Shown here piece after piece: positions 50,127 to 59,448 of a DNA stretch of 64,000 nucleotides (positions are counted from its first letter, which is position 1; every line of letters begins with the position of its first letter). This stretch comes from Streptomyces sp. CCM_MD2014 (GTDB taxonomy: Bacteria > Actinomycetota > Actinomycetes > Streptomycetales > Streptomycetaceae): contig NZ_CP009754.1 of the NCBI RefSeq assembly GCF_000772045.1, positions 1,488,001-1,552,000 on the forward strand. Direction: 5' to 3'. A program made the translations under genes and the position numbers. The notes under the pieces were generated by a model. The model ran no database searches, was not told the origin of the DNA, and saw nothing but the letters and a program-made list of their open reading frames with translations.

Positions 50127-51274
50127 GGGGTGGTGTTCTCCAGGGCGCGGTGGGCGAGGACGGCGACGGCGGCTGCGAGGAGGGCGGGCAGCAGCAGGGC
50201 CGTGGGCAGGGTGGTGGCGCTGGCCAGGGCTCCGATGAGGGCCGGGCCGGCGAGGAGGCCGAGATAGCCGGTGGCGGTGACCGTGGCCACGGCCTTGGCG
50301 CCTCCGGCGCCGGCCGCGGTGATGAGCGAGGGGACGGTGGTGGACAGGCCGAGTCCGAAGACCGCCCAGCCCGTCAGCGCCAGTGGGGTGCTGTTCCCGA
50401 TGACGCCGATGGTGAGTCCGGCCGTGGCGAGAAGGGCTCCGGCCCGTACGACTGTCGGGGCGCCGAAGGCAGCGGTGAGCCGGTCACCGGTCAGCCGTCC
50501 GGCCGCCATGGCCGCGCTGTACAGCGCGAACGCGGTGGCGCTCGCGGCCGTCGGGGCGCCCAGGGTGTGCAGGTGCACGGCGGCCCAGTCAGCGGCGGCT
50601 CCCTCGCCCAGCAGGCTCGCAGCGGCCAGGGCGGCCAGAAGCCAGAGCTTCCCCGGCGACGAAAGCAGGGGCAGCTTCCCGGCGCCAGCGCGCATTGCGG
50701 GTCGCTCTGCGCCGCTCAGGCTTCGGGTGACCGGCACCGCTGCGACAGCGGCCCCGGCCAGGAGGGCGCCTGTTGCGGTGAAGAGTGTGCTGTGCGGGGC
50801 CTGGGCGGTGAGGGCGGCCAGGGCGGCGCCGGCGAGGGCGCCGAGGGAGTAGGCGGCGTGAAGACCAGACATGATGGGCCGGCCGAAGGCGTTCTGGCAG
50901 CGGACGGCCGCAGTGTTGGCGGCCACATCGAGGACGCCGTGCGCGAGACCGAACGCGAGAGCCGCCAGCAGCAACGCGGACAGACTCTCGCCTTGTCCCA
51001 CGAGGACGAGGCACCCGGCCAGGGCGATGGACCCACTGGTGAGCTGGGCTGGTAGCCGCGCCGGGCGGGCGTAGCGGCCTCCGAGCTGCAGTCCAGCGAC
51101 CATGCCGACGGCGGCGGCCAGCAGGACCAGGGCCAGCCCTGCGGTGCCGAGGTGGGCAGCCTGCTGCACGGCGGGCATCCGGGCGCCCCACACCGCCATG
51201 ATGGCCCCCAGGCCGAGGAAATAGCCGGTCAGCAATGCCCGGCTATGCCGGTCAGCCGCAGACACCGCGCTCAC
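50123..51274 (-). CDS. MFS transporter
   Basis: A 383-residue protein with about twelve membrane helices; first loop LGLGAIMAVWGARMPAVQQA, typical of small-solute or drug exporters of the major facilitator superfamily. GTG 51274 overlaps the stop of the ATP-grasp gene (GTGA). Tight coupling suggests it exports or imports the compound made by the ATP-grasp enzyme. Confidence 0.88.
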   Translation of the reverse strand: MSAVSAADRHSRALLTGYFLGLGAIMAVWGARMPAVQQAAHLGTAGLALVLLAAAVGMVAGLQLGGRYARPARLPAQLTSGSIALAGCLVLVGQGESLSALLLAALAFGLAHGVLDVAANTAAVRCQNAFGRPIMSGLHAAYSLGALAGAALAALTAQAPHSTLFTATGALLAGAAVAAVPVTRSLSGAERPAMRAGAGKLPLLSSPGKLWLLAALAAASLLGEGAAADWAAVHLHTLGAPTAASATAFALYSAAMAAGRLTGDRLTAAFGAPTVVRAGALLATAGLTIGVIGNSTPLALTGWAVFGLGLSTTVPSLITAAGAGGAKAVATVTATGYLGLLAGPALIGALASATTLPTALLLPALLAAAVAVLAHRALENTTP

Positions 51275-52515
51275 GCCGCAGCGCTACGGGGGCCGGAGGT
51301 CCGGTCGAGGACCGCGGTGACGGCACGAGCAGCCTGGTCGGCGCGTGCACGCGCCTGCTGGCCGGTGGTGGCAGTGGTGATGAGGTAGCCGATCCGGCCG
51401 GTGTACAGGTTTCCTCCGTCGGCGGGGAGGAGGAGCTGGTCACCGGGGCGGCACTGGTAGTGCACCCGGTCCAGCCACGTCGGGCGGGGCCCGTCGTAGG
51501 TGAGGTGGGTGAGGGTGCCGGAGGTGTCCGGATAGAGGAGCCGGATGGCGGCGGCCGAGGACCTGGTGGGCGTGAGGTCGGGGGTGCGGTCGCAGGCGAT
51601 GTCGGCGGCGGCACGGACCAGGTCGATGCCGGTGGCGAGACGCACGAGGTGGCCGATCATGTCTCCGGCCAGGCGAGCGTTGACCTCGATGAGGCGGGGC
51701 CTGCCGTCGACGAGGCGCATCTCTATGTGGCTGACGCCGTCGGTGATGCCGAGGGCGTTGATCGCCGCCCGGGCGGCCGGCGCGACGGTCTCCCGGAGCG
51801 GGTCGTCGGCGTCCACACTGTGGGCCAGCTGCTCGAAGTGCGGCGGAGGGCTGATGGTCTTGCGGTTGACCGCCACCACCGTGGTGGCGCCGCGGTAGGT
51901 GACACACTCCACGGAGATCTCCGGCCCGTCGAGGAACTCCTCGACGAGGACGCTGGTGCTCTCGGTGCCCTGACCGGCCGTCCGTTCGGCCGCCCGGTAG
52001 GCGGCCGTGAGCTGGTCGCGGTCATCGACGCGGAGCACGCCGATGGCACCCGCGTGTGAGGCAGGCTTCAGCACTACGGGATAGCCGATCCGGTCGGCGG
52101 CGGCTTCGGCCTCCTGCCGGGTACGCACGCTCACCGAAGCGGCCGAGGGCACGCCGTGGCGGGCGAACAGCGACCGAGCGGTGGCCTTGTTGCGGCACCC
52201 CTGCATCACTTCGGGCGAGGTGGTGGACAAGCCGAGCTGGCGGGCGAGTCGGGCGGTCGGGACCACACTCCACTCGTCCCAGGTCATGACACCGGCGAGG
52301 TCGTGGCGTGCGGCCAGGGCCCGGCCCCCCGCCAACAGCGCGGCAGGATCGCTGAGGTCCACGACGGCGTGATCGGTGATGTGTGGCTTCTCCCACGAGG
52401 GTTCGGTGCCGGTGAGCAGCACGACTCTGTAGGCGTCGGCGACCTGCTCAAGGCAGTAGCCGCGGTAGTTCTCATCTCCGGGAGCGACGACAAGTACAAC
52501 AGGGCGAGCGGGCAA
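51271..52515 (-). CDS. ATP-grasp ligase
   Basis: A 414-residue ATP-grasp enzyme: N-terminal Rossmann-like part (VVLVVAPGDENYRGYCLEQV), ATP-binding region GYPVVLKPASHAGAIGV and VLVEEFLDGPEISVECVTY, and the Mg-binding end HIEMRLVDGRPRLIEVNARL. This pattern is seen in L-amino-acid ligases and peptide ligases (BacD-like). It would join a carboxylate to an amine with ATP. TTG 52515 lies after CGGAGA; the longer open frame upstream has no coding character. Substrate unknown. Confidence 0.85.
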   Translation of the reverse strand: MPARPVVLVVAPGDENYRGYCLEQVADAYRVVLLTGTEPSWEKPHITDHAVVDLSDPAALLAGGRALAARHDLAGVMTWDEWSVVPTARLARQLGLSTTSPEVMQGCRNKATARSLFARHGVPSAASVSVRTRQEAEAAADRIGYPVVLKPASHAGAIGVLRVDDRDQLTAAYRAAERTAGQGTESTSVLVEEFLDGPEISVECVTYRGATTVVAVNRKTISPPPHFEQLAHSVDADDPLRETVAPAARAAINALGITDGVSHIEMRLVDGRPRLIEVNARLAGDMIGHLVRLATGIDLVRAAADIACDRTPDLTPTRSSAAAIRLLYPDTSGTLTHLTYDGPRPTWLDRVHYQCRPGDQLLLPADGGNLYTGRIGYLITTATTGQQARARADQAARAVTAVLDRTSGPRSAAA

Positions 52516-52565
52516 GAGGGAATTCTCCGTATCAAGGGACGGCAGGGCAGGGAAAAGGGGGTGTC

Positions 52566-52868
52566 TCAGGCGGCGCGGCGCCGGCGCAGCTCGAACGCGT
52601 GGGACCAGTGGGGGTGGTCGTCGATGAGGCGACGGGCGTAGAGAGCGGTGAAGTTGTTGTTCAGCCCGGCGACGCCGTACGGGAGTTGACGTCGCAGGTC
52701 TTCGAAGAGGTCCTTGAGGCTGATCCGGGTGGCGCCGGCGGCCAGGCGGCGGGCGGCCATGCGTTCGAGGGATCGGTACACGTGCGGGTTGCGGGCGTCG
52801 AAGGCGTGGAACTGCTCGGTGATGGTGCGGCCGGTCGCTCGGTGCGACCCGAGGGCGGCGATGGTCAT
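52566..52868 (-). CDS. Small phage-type conserved protein
   Basis: A 100-residue protein from ATG 52868 behind GGAGG. FHAFDARNPHVYRSLERMAA, then ISLKDLFEDLRRQL and LNNNFTALYARRLIDDHP form a pattern well known in actinobacteriophage hypothetical proteins. Here it sits between ATP-grasp and MFS genes. Function unknown. Confidence 0.72.
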   Translation of the reverse strand: MTIAALGSHRATGRTITEQFHAFDARNPHVYRSLERMAARRLAAGATRISLKDLFEDLRRQLPYGVAGLNNNFTALYARRLIDDHPHWSHAFELRRRRAA

Positions 52869-52897
52869 AGGGGTCCTCCACGGGCGGGACAGCCGGG

Positions 52898-54133
52898 TCA
52901 GGCGCGCAGGGCAGGGTCGGTGCGCAGGCGGGCGAAGGCGCAGAACAGGCCGAGGGTTTGCAGGGCGGCACAGGCGGTGATGACGTGGCCCAGCGCGTCG
53001 GGCGGGGTGAGCGCGGTGAGCACGCCGGCGAGGGGGAAGGGCAGCAGGAGGATGAGGATGGTGGCCGACAGGGTGCTGCCGAATGCCTCCGGGGGGATCA
53101 GGCGGGAGCGCAGGGTGCGCAGGACGACCGCCAAGCCGCCATCGGCTGCCATCAGGACTGCGACCATGACCAGGTAGGACAGGTAGTCGGGGGCCAGGGC
53201 GGCTGCGAGACAGGCGAGCGAAGCGATGACGGAGCAGGCGACTCCCACCGGCCACAGGCCCAGGCGGTCCAACGCGAACCGACAGACGGTGACGGCCACC
53301 AAAGTGGCCGCCGCTGCGGCGGACCACACCAGGCCGACGGCCGTGGTGGACTGCCCGAAGTGCTGGACGACGATCACCGGACCGGCTGCCTGGAGAAGGC
53401 CGATAGACAGGTTGGACAGGGTCAGCCCGGCCACCAACCAGCCGAGCGCGGGGAGCGCGCGGATGGTGCGCCACCCGGTGACGAGCCCGGCGCCGGGCCG
53501 TCCCTTCGGCGCGCGGGCCGGGGCCACGGGTGAGGGCGGTGTGCGCAGGGCGAGCAGCGCGGCAAGCAGCGAGAGCACGGTGACCACCGCGAGCATCGAC
53601 GGCGGCCCGGCGAGCAGCAGCACGCCGGCGAGCGCCGGTCCGGCCAAGGTCGCCGTCTGGTCGATGCCGAGCAGGGCAGCCTGGACACGGTGAGCCCGAG
53701 GTCCCGCTCGGCGGCCGGCGGCGGCACCTGCAGTCTCGACGGCGATGTAGCTGAACTCAGTGAGCACACCGGTCGCCGCCGCCAGCACCATCACCGTCAC
53801 GCTCGCCGCAGCACCGGACGGGTAGAGGTACAGCAGGACAGCGCCGGCGGCGAGAGCCAGCGCCCGTCCCAGGGAGGCGAGGTGGAAGACCACCGAGGCG
53901 CCGCGTCGGTCGACGATCGGCCCGGCCCACCCGAACGCTGCCAGGCGCGGGATCCACTCCAGGGCGAAGGCGGCCCCTGTCAGTACGGCGGATCCAGTCG
54001 TGGCCAGAACGAGCAACGGGATGCCGTAGGTGGACATCGCGAATGCCAACGCGTCCGCCGTGCGCGGCAGGTAAATGCTGCTCATCAGCCCTGCCGTGTG
54101 GCGTGCGTGCCGGGGTGTGACCGCTGCGCTCAC
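52898..54133 (-). CDS. MFS transporter
   Basis: A 411-residue major facilitator with about twelve membrane helices (TADALAFAMSTYGIPLLVLA, AFALEWIPRLAAFGWAGPIV), resembling the enterobactin-exporter/MDR branch. GTG 54133 overlaps the stop of the upstream winged-helix gene (GTGA). Second MFS gene within 4 kb. Confidence 0.88.
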   Translation of the reverse strand: MSAAVTPRHARHTAGLMSSIYLPRTADALAFAMSTYGIPLLVLATTGSAVLTGAAFALEWIPRLAAFGWAGPIVDRRGASVVFHLASLGRALALAAGAVLLYLYPSGAAASVTVMVLAAATGVLTEFSYIAVETAGAAAGRRAGPRAHRVQAALLGIDQTATLAGPALAGVLLLAGPPSMLAVVTVLSLLAALLALRTPPSPVAPARAPKGRPGAGLVTGWRTIRALPALGWLVAGLTLSNLSIGLLQAAGPVIVVQHFGQSTTAVGLVWSAAAAATLVAVTVCRFALDRLGLWPVGVACSVIASLACLAAALAPDYLSYLVMVAVLMAADGGLAVVLRTLRSRLIPPEAFGSTLSATILILLLPFPLAGVLTALTPPDALGHVITACAALQTLGLFCAFARLRTDPALRA

Positions 54134-54645
54134 GCGGCCCGCTCGGGCTCGGCCCTGGTCACCTGGGGGTTGCCGGCCAGCCACTGGATCAGGTGCGTGC
54201 GGACGCGCGCTAGGTCCGCCTCAGCCTCCGCGCTGATCGGGTGCGCGTCGGGCAGGGGTGCGGGGCGGTCGGCGTTCCCGGGGGTGAGTGAGGGTGCCAG
54301 CAGGCCGAGAACGTGCTGGATGCGGCTGCTGAACTCGCAGACGGCGGCGGGGGCCGAGTGACGCCGCGCCCACCGGGCTAGCGCGTCGTACAAGTCGGCC
54401 AGTTCCATCCCGGAGTCCGTGAGTTCCAGACCGGCGCCGGACGCGACCCGGACGAGGCCGTGGGCACGGGCCGTGTCGGATGCACTGCGCAGTTGGTGCG
54501 CGGAAAGGTCGGGCAGGGTGCCGGCGAGCCGTCGCGGCGGTATGGCGCCGTTGTCGTCGATCTCGGTGATCAGACGGATCAAGGAGCGTGAGGCCAGCAG
54601 GTCGATGACCTGGCGCGCTTCGGCAGGGGGGAAGGAAGTGCTCAT
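54130..54645 (-). CDS. Winged-helix regulator-like protein
   Basis: A 171-residue protein with a winged-helix pattern (LITEIDDNGAIPPRRLAGTL, SAHQLRSASDTARAHGLVRV) similar to HxlR or ArsR members, with a helical C-terminus. ATG 54645 has GGGAGG upstream and overlaps the stop of the next upstream gene (ATGA). It probably forms a regulatory pair with the HxlR protein. Confidence 0.7.
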   Translation of the reverse strand: MSTSFPPAEARQVIDLLASRSLIRLITEIDDNGAIPPRRLAGTLPDLSAHQLRSASDTARAHGLVRVASGAGLELTDSGMELADLYDALARWARRHSAPAAVCEFSSRIQHVLGLLAPSLTPGNADRPAPLPDAHPISAEAEADLARVRTHLIQWLAGNPQVTRAEPERAA

Positions 54646-55484
54646 CGGCGCGGGCCTCCCGCCGGGATGGCTGCCGTCGGGCGGCCGGTGGCAGCGTGCG
54701 AGAAGAGGTCGCGGTGGTGCCACACCGGGGACGACCCAACCGCCCGAGCAGGTGGAAGCGCCACGGGCGCCGGCCGTGACGGGCTGCTGACCCACGGCCT
54801 CGGCGCGCTCTTGGCCTGCGGCTGCCCCCAGACGGGGTGGCTGGCTGCCTGGTCGAGGGGTTGCCCGGCGGACCAGGCGGACAGCGTGCCGAGGACGGGG
54901 CCCAGGGCGTCGCCGGCGGCGGACAGCCGGTAGGGCCGGCCGTTTCCCTCGGTATCGGCCAGACCGTCGGCAACGAGCTGGCGCAACGGCGGATAGATGT
55001 TGGTCCAGTCGCTGCTGGGCATCACGATCCGGGCCAGAACCCGGCCACTGACCTCCTTACGCGACTTGAGCACCCACAGGATGGCGGCAGCATGGCGCCG
55101 GGTGAGCAGGGTGAGGCTGTCCTCGATCTGCTCGATCGCGGCCAGCGGGCGCTCCGCCTTCTCCAGGTGCTCTTCGGCCCAGGTGACGATCATCGGCAGG
55201 ATCGGCAGCAGGGCAGTGGCTCGCTCGGTGTGGCCGTAGGTGACGTGCCGTGCGGTGTGTTCGGTGCGCTCGACGAGACCGGCGTCGCACAACGACTTCA
55301 ACTTGGGGTGGAGCTGGCCGTTCTGCAGCCAGGACACCTTGGCCGCCAACTCGCTGTAGCGCAGCGGCGGGCCGGAGAGGGCCAGCAGGATCCTCACGTT
55401 CCAGCGCGGGGTGATCATGGCGAGGGCCTCGGTGACCCGGGCGATGTCGGCGTCGGCATCGGGGGGCAGAGCGGTGATGGCCAA
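54642..55484 (-). CDS. HxlR-family regulator with two winged-helix domains
   Basis: A 280-residue protein. The first HxlR-type domain is ITPRWNVRILLALSGPPLRY followed by LHPKLKSLCDAGLVERTEH; a second, diverged winged helix spans about 105-175 (AAILWVLKSRKEVSGRVLAR). The C-terminal 90 residues are Pro-rich. TTG 55484 lies behind AGGAG. The tandem arrangement suggests it binds DNA as a pseudo-dimer and controls the MFS/ATP-grasp genes downstream. Confidence 0.78.
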   Translation of the reverse strand: MAITALPPDADADIARVTEALAMITPRWNVRILLALSGPPLRYSELAAKVSWLQNGQLHPKLKSLCDAGLVERTEHTARHVTYGHTERATALLPILPMIVTWAEEHLEKAERPLAAIEQIEDSLTLLTRRHAAAILWVLKSRKEVSGRVLARIVMPSSDWTNIYPPLRQLVADGLADTEGNGRPYRLSAAGDALGPVLGTLSAWSAGQPLDQAASHPVWGQPQAKSAPRPWVSSPSRPAPVALPPARAVGSSPVWHHRDLFSHAATGRPTAAIPAGGPRR

Positions 55485-55531
55485 GGGAGGAACTCCTGGG
55501 TGAAAGAAGGGGGAATCGCCTGGGGGTCGGG

Positions 55532-55945
55532 TCAGCGGCTGTGCGCCGCGCTCTGCGCCATAAGGGGCGCGGCCGGAGCAGGCGGCGCGGGAGTCGGAGA
55601 GGCAGACGTCGGGGCCGGGACGCGGGCCAGGCTCTGCAGGACGGCTGCGACCGATGTGGCCTGGGCCTCGCGGACGGCGACGGCTTCGGCGAGCCGGCGG
55701 GTGCCGTCGAGGAGGTGGGACACCTCGTGCGGGCCGATCTGCCGCTCGGGGTGGACGAGCCGGGCCAGCTGGTCGCGGTGGAAGTCGATGCTGCGCTCGG
55801 CCAGGGCGAGGGCGCCGTGCATGCCGAGCAGGGCGGACAGCATGCCGGGGGGCTGGTCCTGTGCATGGGCTTCGAGGTCGGCGAGCGGTGCGCCGTACAG
55901 GTCCTCGATCCGGTCGGCTATGTCGGTGGACGTGAGGTGGGGCAA
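55532..55945 (-). CDS. Hypothetical plasmid-type protein
   Basis: A 137-residue helical protein (DIADRIEDLYGAPLADLEAH, GPHEVSHLLDGTRRLAEAVA) with a Pro/Ala-rich tail. TTG 55945 is 10 bases after the stop of the gene before it. No family recognised. Confidence 0.58.
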   Translation of the reverse strand: MPHLTSTDIADRIEDLYGAPLADLEAHAQDQPPGMLSALLGMHGALALAERSIDFHRDQLARLVHPERQIGPHEVSHLLDGTRRLAEAVAVREAQATSVAAVLQSLARVPAPTSASPTPAPPAPAAPLMAQSAAHSR

Positions 55946-55955
55946 TCGGGGGCTT

Positions 55956-56399
55956 TCACGGTCGGCGGGCCCGGGCCGCCCCGGCACGCTGGGGTGCCGG
56001 GGCGGCAGACGGGGGCAGGGTGGCGGTGGCCTTGAGCTGTGCCGTGCGAGCGGGCCGGGTTTGCTTTGCAGGCGGGGGCATGGTGCGCAGCAGCTCGCCG
56101 AGGGCTGCGCGGTAGCCGTCGCGGGCCTCCAGTGCTGCTTCCAGCCACTGCGCGTCGAAGCGGAGCTTGTCCGCCGACAGTTCGCCCATGTCCCGCTCGG
56201 GGTCCATGTCGGCATGGACGCGGTCGCGGACGCGGGCGACCTGCTCCTCGGTGAGCGCCAGGAACGAGCGCAGCTCCAGGGCACGGGCTAGCTCGGGTGA
56301 GGCATCGTGGCCGGCAGCAGCCTCGTACAGCTCGGGTACCGGGTTCCCGAAGACCTTCTGCAGGTCGGTGTCCATGGTGCTGGCCTTGTCCCGGCTCAT
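55956..56399 (-). CDS. Hypothetical plasmid-type protein
   Basis: A 147-residue helical protein with MSRDKASTMDTDLQKVFGNP at the N-terminus and a Pro/Ala/Arg tail. ATG 56399 overlaps the stop of the next gene upstream (ATGA). The frame extends upstream within that gene but without a ribosome site. No family recognised. Confidence 0.6.
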   Translation of the reverse strand: MSRDKASTMDTDLQKVFGNPVPELYEAAAGHDASPELARALELRSFLALTEEQVARVRDRVHADMDPERDMGELSADKLRFDAQWLEAALEARDGYRAALGELLRTMPPPAKQTRPARTAQLKATATLPPSAAPAPQRAGAARARRP

Positions 56400-56878
56400 C
56401 GGGCGAACCTTGCCGGCCGCCACGCCGACGCCGGCGCGGGTGTCCCTGCGGGACGATGGGGAGCGCTGGTCTGCACTGCCGGGCCGCTTCGGGGCCGGAT
56501 GCGGGCCAGGCGCTCTGCGGCGAGGTCCTTCTTTCCCGGGGCGTCCGGGTCGAGGAGCCACCGCACGACCATGGCCCGGCCGTCGCGGGTGGTGACGGCG
56601 GCGTTCACCCGATGGGCGAGGCCCATCGTCGGGTCGTCGACCTCGCTGGGCTGGGTCTCAAGGGCGGCGAGGAGGTCGTCCTCTGCGCGCTCCAGCACGG
56701 ACTGGGCCTCGACGAGAAGGCCGTGCCACTTGACGACGTCGGTGGCGTCGGGGTTCGCGGTCGGAGCGGCGGCGACCGCGGCCTTCAACTGGTCCATGCC
56801 CATGCCGAAGCGGGCCTCGATCCGTTCGGTGAGCACGCCCACGACATCCGCAGACTCCTCGGATATGCCGTCGGTCAA
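56396..56878 (-). CDS. Hypothetical plasmid-type protein
   Basis: A 160-residue protein, helical in the first 90 residues (SADVVGVLTERIEARFGMGM). TTG 56878 follows AGGAGA at good spacing. It starts the three-gene coupled set 56878-55532. No family recognised. Confidence 0.6.
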   Translation of the reverse strand: MTDGISEESADVVGVLTERIEARFGMGMDQLKAAVAAAPTANPDATDVVKWHGLLVEAQSVLERAEDDLLAALETQPSEVDDPTMGLAHRVNAAVTTRDGRAMVVRWLLDPDAPGKKDLAAERLARIRPRSGPAVQTSAPHRPAGTPAPASAWRPARFAR

Positions 56879-56974
56879 AAGGGATCTCCTGTTCTGGAAA
56901 GGCCGGTGCCTGCGGAATGTGAGGGGCGGCTGTACTCGATGCCCCCGCCGCTGGGCGGGACGTGCTGGATCCAG

Positions 56975-57328
56975 TCAGTCCAGACACATGCGGACGTCGC
57001 GGTAGACGTAGGTGCCGGAGACCCAGCCCTTGACGCCGGTCGTCTTGTCCGTGATGTAGAGCCAGTTGCCGCTCTTCTTGGACACGCTGAACTTGTGGCT
57101 CTTGTAGAGCACGCCGAGCGCGGTGGACTTCGAGCTGGCCTTGGACCGGATGGTCACGGCGTTGGTGTGCACCGTGTACGGGAGCGGCGGCAGGTTGTGG
57201 CAGCTAACGGCAGGGGTGGCGGTTGCTGCGGTGGGTTCGGTCGCGGCGCTGGCGGGAGTGGCGGACAGCGCCGGCAGCGCGAGCGTGCCGAGCATCGCCG
57301 CGGATATGGCGATTCGGGTGGAGCGCAT
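56975..57328 (-). CDS. Secreted SH3-domain protein
   Basis: A 117-residue exported protein with a signal peptide (IAISAAMLGTLALPALSATP) and one bacterial SH3 domain (NAVTIRSKASSKSTALGVLY, NWLYITDKTTGVKGWVSGTY). Two cysteines, one before and one at the end of the domain, could form a disulfide. SH3b domains bind peptidoglycan peptides. ATG 57328 follows GGAGG. Confidence 0.85.
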   Translation of the reverse strand: MRSTRIAISAAMLGTLALPALSATPASAATEPTAATATPAVSCHNLPPLPYTVHTNAVTIRSKASSKSTALGVLYKSHKFSVSKKSGNWLYITDKTTGVKGWVSGTYVYRDVRMCLD

Positions 57329-57476
57329 GCGGAAGAAACCTCCGTGAAGGCGCAGGGAATGCGGGGAAGTGGCCGCGGGAGTTGTCCCCGGCGGCTGTAT
57401 AAGAGTCCGGAGAATCGGCGGTTTGGCTAACCGGCGATCGTCGGCTATGTTGCGCCGCCCGCGACTGGAACAGCGC

Positions 57477-58220
57477 TCAGCGAGAGCGGCCGGGCGGATG
57501 CGGGGCAGGGGCCTTCGCTACACCTGCCGGGCGGCTGGGGGTGACTGCCGGGCGGACCGGCGGGAGCGGCCCGGCCTTGCCGGTGAGGCGGTCGTCGCAC
57601 CACTGCAGGGCCTCTCCGGCCGTGTCGAAGCCGCCCTCCCGCAGGGTGTGCGTCCACGTCTCGGTATCGACCTCCTCGACCACCACGCGGAACGGGCTGG
57701 GGACTTGCTCGTCCTGTGCACGCAGTACCACGACGATGACCATGTCGTCCGGGTCGTCGCTGGTGTAGGAGTAGCCCATGGCGTAGTGGTCGCCGTCGCC
57801 GACGAGGCGTCGCTCTAGTGCTCGCGTGGCCTCGTCCGCCGGTGGCGGGCCCAGTTCGGGGTGGAGGCCGATGGCTTCGGGCGGGCAGCCGCGGTGGATG
57901 AGCCAGGACTGCGCCATCGCGGGCAGCGGCAGCTGAGCGTGCTCGAAGCTGAACATGCGCTTCTCGTGGTCCCGTTGCAGATGCACGGCGAGCACCTGGG
58001 GCATGCCGGGGCGTCCCCAGGTGGCGGTTCGGTCGAACAGCACGTAGTAGCTGTTCGGGCCGTCGTGGTGTTCGGCGAGGGGGACGAGCATGTCCTCGTG
58101 GACAGCGACCTTGCGGTAGAAGTCGAGGTACCTCTCCTCGTCGGAGTCGAGGTCGTCCAGCTCGAAGTCGACGTGGGGGATGGTCTTCCGGGCCGGCGCC
58201 GGTTCGGTGGGGGACAACAA
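57477..58220 (-). CDS. Conserved hypothetical protein
   Basis: A 247-residue acidic cytoplasmic protein; TTG 58220 (or 58217) is chosen because AAAGG lies just upstream. It includes FELDDLDSDEERYLDFYRKV and MGYSYTSDDPDDMVIVVVLR, an alpha/beta pattern without catalytic motifs. The tail is Pro-rich. Function unknown. Confidence 0.6.
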   Translation of the reverse strand: MLSPTEPAPARKTIPHVDFELDDLDSDEERYLDFYRKVAVHEDMLVPLAEHHDGPNSYYVLFDRTATWGRPGMPQVLAVHLQRDHEKRMFSFEHAQLPLPAMAQSWLIHRGCPPEAIGLHPELGPPPADEATRALERRLVGDGDHYAMGYSYTSDDPDDMVIVVVLRAQDEQVPSPFRVVVEEVDTETWTHTLREGGFDTAGEALQWCDDRLTGKAGPLPPVRPAVTPSRPAGVAKAPAPHPPGRSR

Positions 58221-58245
58221 GAGCCTTTCGGTGGATCGGTGCAGT

Positions 58246-58944
58246 TCAGCGCCGCTTCGCTGGAGTGGACGGCGGGGCACCGGGGCGAGCCGGGCTCGTC
58301 GGCGCATGCGTTGCAGGAGTCCGGCGGGCGTCCAGCAGTGCGGCTCGTCCGGCGTCGGTGAGGGAGACGGGCTGGCCGGCGTGCACAGGGTGGCTGGTGT
58401 CCCGGACGGTGAGGCCGGCGCGTTCCAGCTGCTGCATCTGGGGATAGGGGATGCGGGTGCCGGAGGAGGCGGTCACGGACAGTCGGCCTGTCAGCAGGTG
58501 TTCGTGGAGCTTGGCACCGCCGGCGATGGCGAGCAGTGCCGCCCGGTCGTCGGTCGAGAGTCGTCCTTCGTCGGGCGTCGATGCTGCGGCGGCGGCCTCG
58601 ATGGGCTCCAGGGCGGCGAGCACCTCTTGGGCGGCGGCGTCGCGCGCGTTGGCGGCTTCCTCCAGCTGGTCCACGGTGCGGTCGATGCGTACGAAGAGGG
58701 CACCGTCGACAGGGAACTCACCGCTCGTGAGACGGTTGAGCAGCTTGAGGTAGAAGGTGACGCCGATCTGGGCGCTGGCCAGCGTGCGGTGCCGGTCGAC
58801 CAGCTGGGCGTGCGGGTCGTCGAGGGCGCCGCGGTCGCGGTAGGTCCACAGGGTGTCGATGTCGTGGCCGGTGACCGCTTCGAGGCGGTGGTCGAGCTGC
58901 GTGACCGCACGCCGGGTGGGTGTCGGCGCGGGTTGAGGGTGCAT
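58246..58944 (-). CDS. Conserved hypothetical protein
   Basis: A 232-residue protein from ATG 58944. The middle is helical (VDQLEEAANARDAAAQEVLA) and the C-terminal third looks like a small winged helix (MQQLERAGLTVRDTSHPVHA, PVSLTDAGRAALLDA). Possibly DNA binding. No family recognised. Confidence 0.58.
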   Translation of the reverse strand: MHPQPAPTPTRRAVTQLDHRLEAVTGHDIDTLWTYRDRGALDDPHAQLVDRHRTLASAQIGVTFYLKLLNRLTSGEFPVDGALFVRIDRTVDQLEEAANARDAAAQEVLAALEPIEAAAAASTPDEGRLSTDDRAALLAIAGGAKLHEHLLTGRLSVTASSGTRIPYPQMQQLERAGLTVRDTSHPVHAGQPVSLTDAGRAALLDARRTPATHAPTSPARPGAPPSTPAKRR

Positions 58945-58962
58945 GGGCGGCGCTCCGTGCGT

Positions 58963-59448
58963 TCAGCGGGTGGGATGGTGCGCGGGGTTGGGTGCGGGGC
59001 GGGGCAGGCCCGGCAGTGCGGCAGGCGGCGGACCAGGCCGGGGCTTGGGAGGACGGGTGGTCAGCTGCGGGGAACGCGAGCGGGCCGCGTGCGTCCGAGC
59101 GCTCAGCGGCCGGCGGGTCATCCCCAGGCGGCGGCCGACCTCGTCGTAGACGTCGTTGCCCGCACGCGGCCGTACCGCGACGACGTGGATCTCCTTGGGG
59201 TGGGCGGATTCCGCGGGCGCCGGGCGGACGCCGTAGACGACGCGCCAGTCCTTGCGGCGGTCCACGAACAGCTTCCGGAATCCCTCCAGGTCGCCGTCGA
59301 GGCGCTGTCCGAAGCGCTGGGCGTTCACGACTTCCTGCAGGTAGGCGAGGGTGAGGTCGCGGATATCGCTGGGGGCCTGAAGGAGATCGGTCAGCGCGCG
59401 AGGGTCGAAGCTCAGTCCGAAGGCGGGCTGTCCCGCTCCCGCGGTCAT
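58963..59448 (-). CDS. RelE/ParE-fold-like protein
   Basis: A 161-residue protein. The first 110 residues fit the RelE/ParE toxin fold (VNAQRFGQRLDGDLEGFRKL, DRRKDWRVVYGVRPA, then IHVVAVRPRAGNDVYDEVGR), followed by a Pro/Arg tail. ATG 59448 overlaps the stop of the DUF4913 gene (ATGA). No standard antitoxin gene is visible beside it; the DUF4913 protein would be the only partner. Toxin activity is unproven. Confidence 0.62.
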   Translation of the reverse strand: MTAGAGQPAFGLSFDPRALTDLLQAPSDIRDLTLAYLQEVVNAQRFGQRLDGDLEGFRKLFVDRRKDWRVVYGVRPAPAESAHPKEIHVVAVRPRAGNDVYDEVGRRLGMTRRPLSARTHAARSRSPQLTTRPPKPRPGPPPAALPGLPRPAPNPAHHPTR

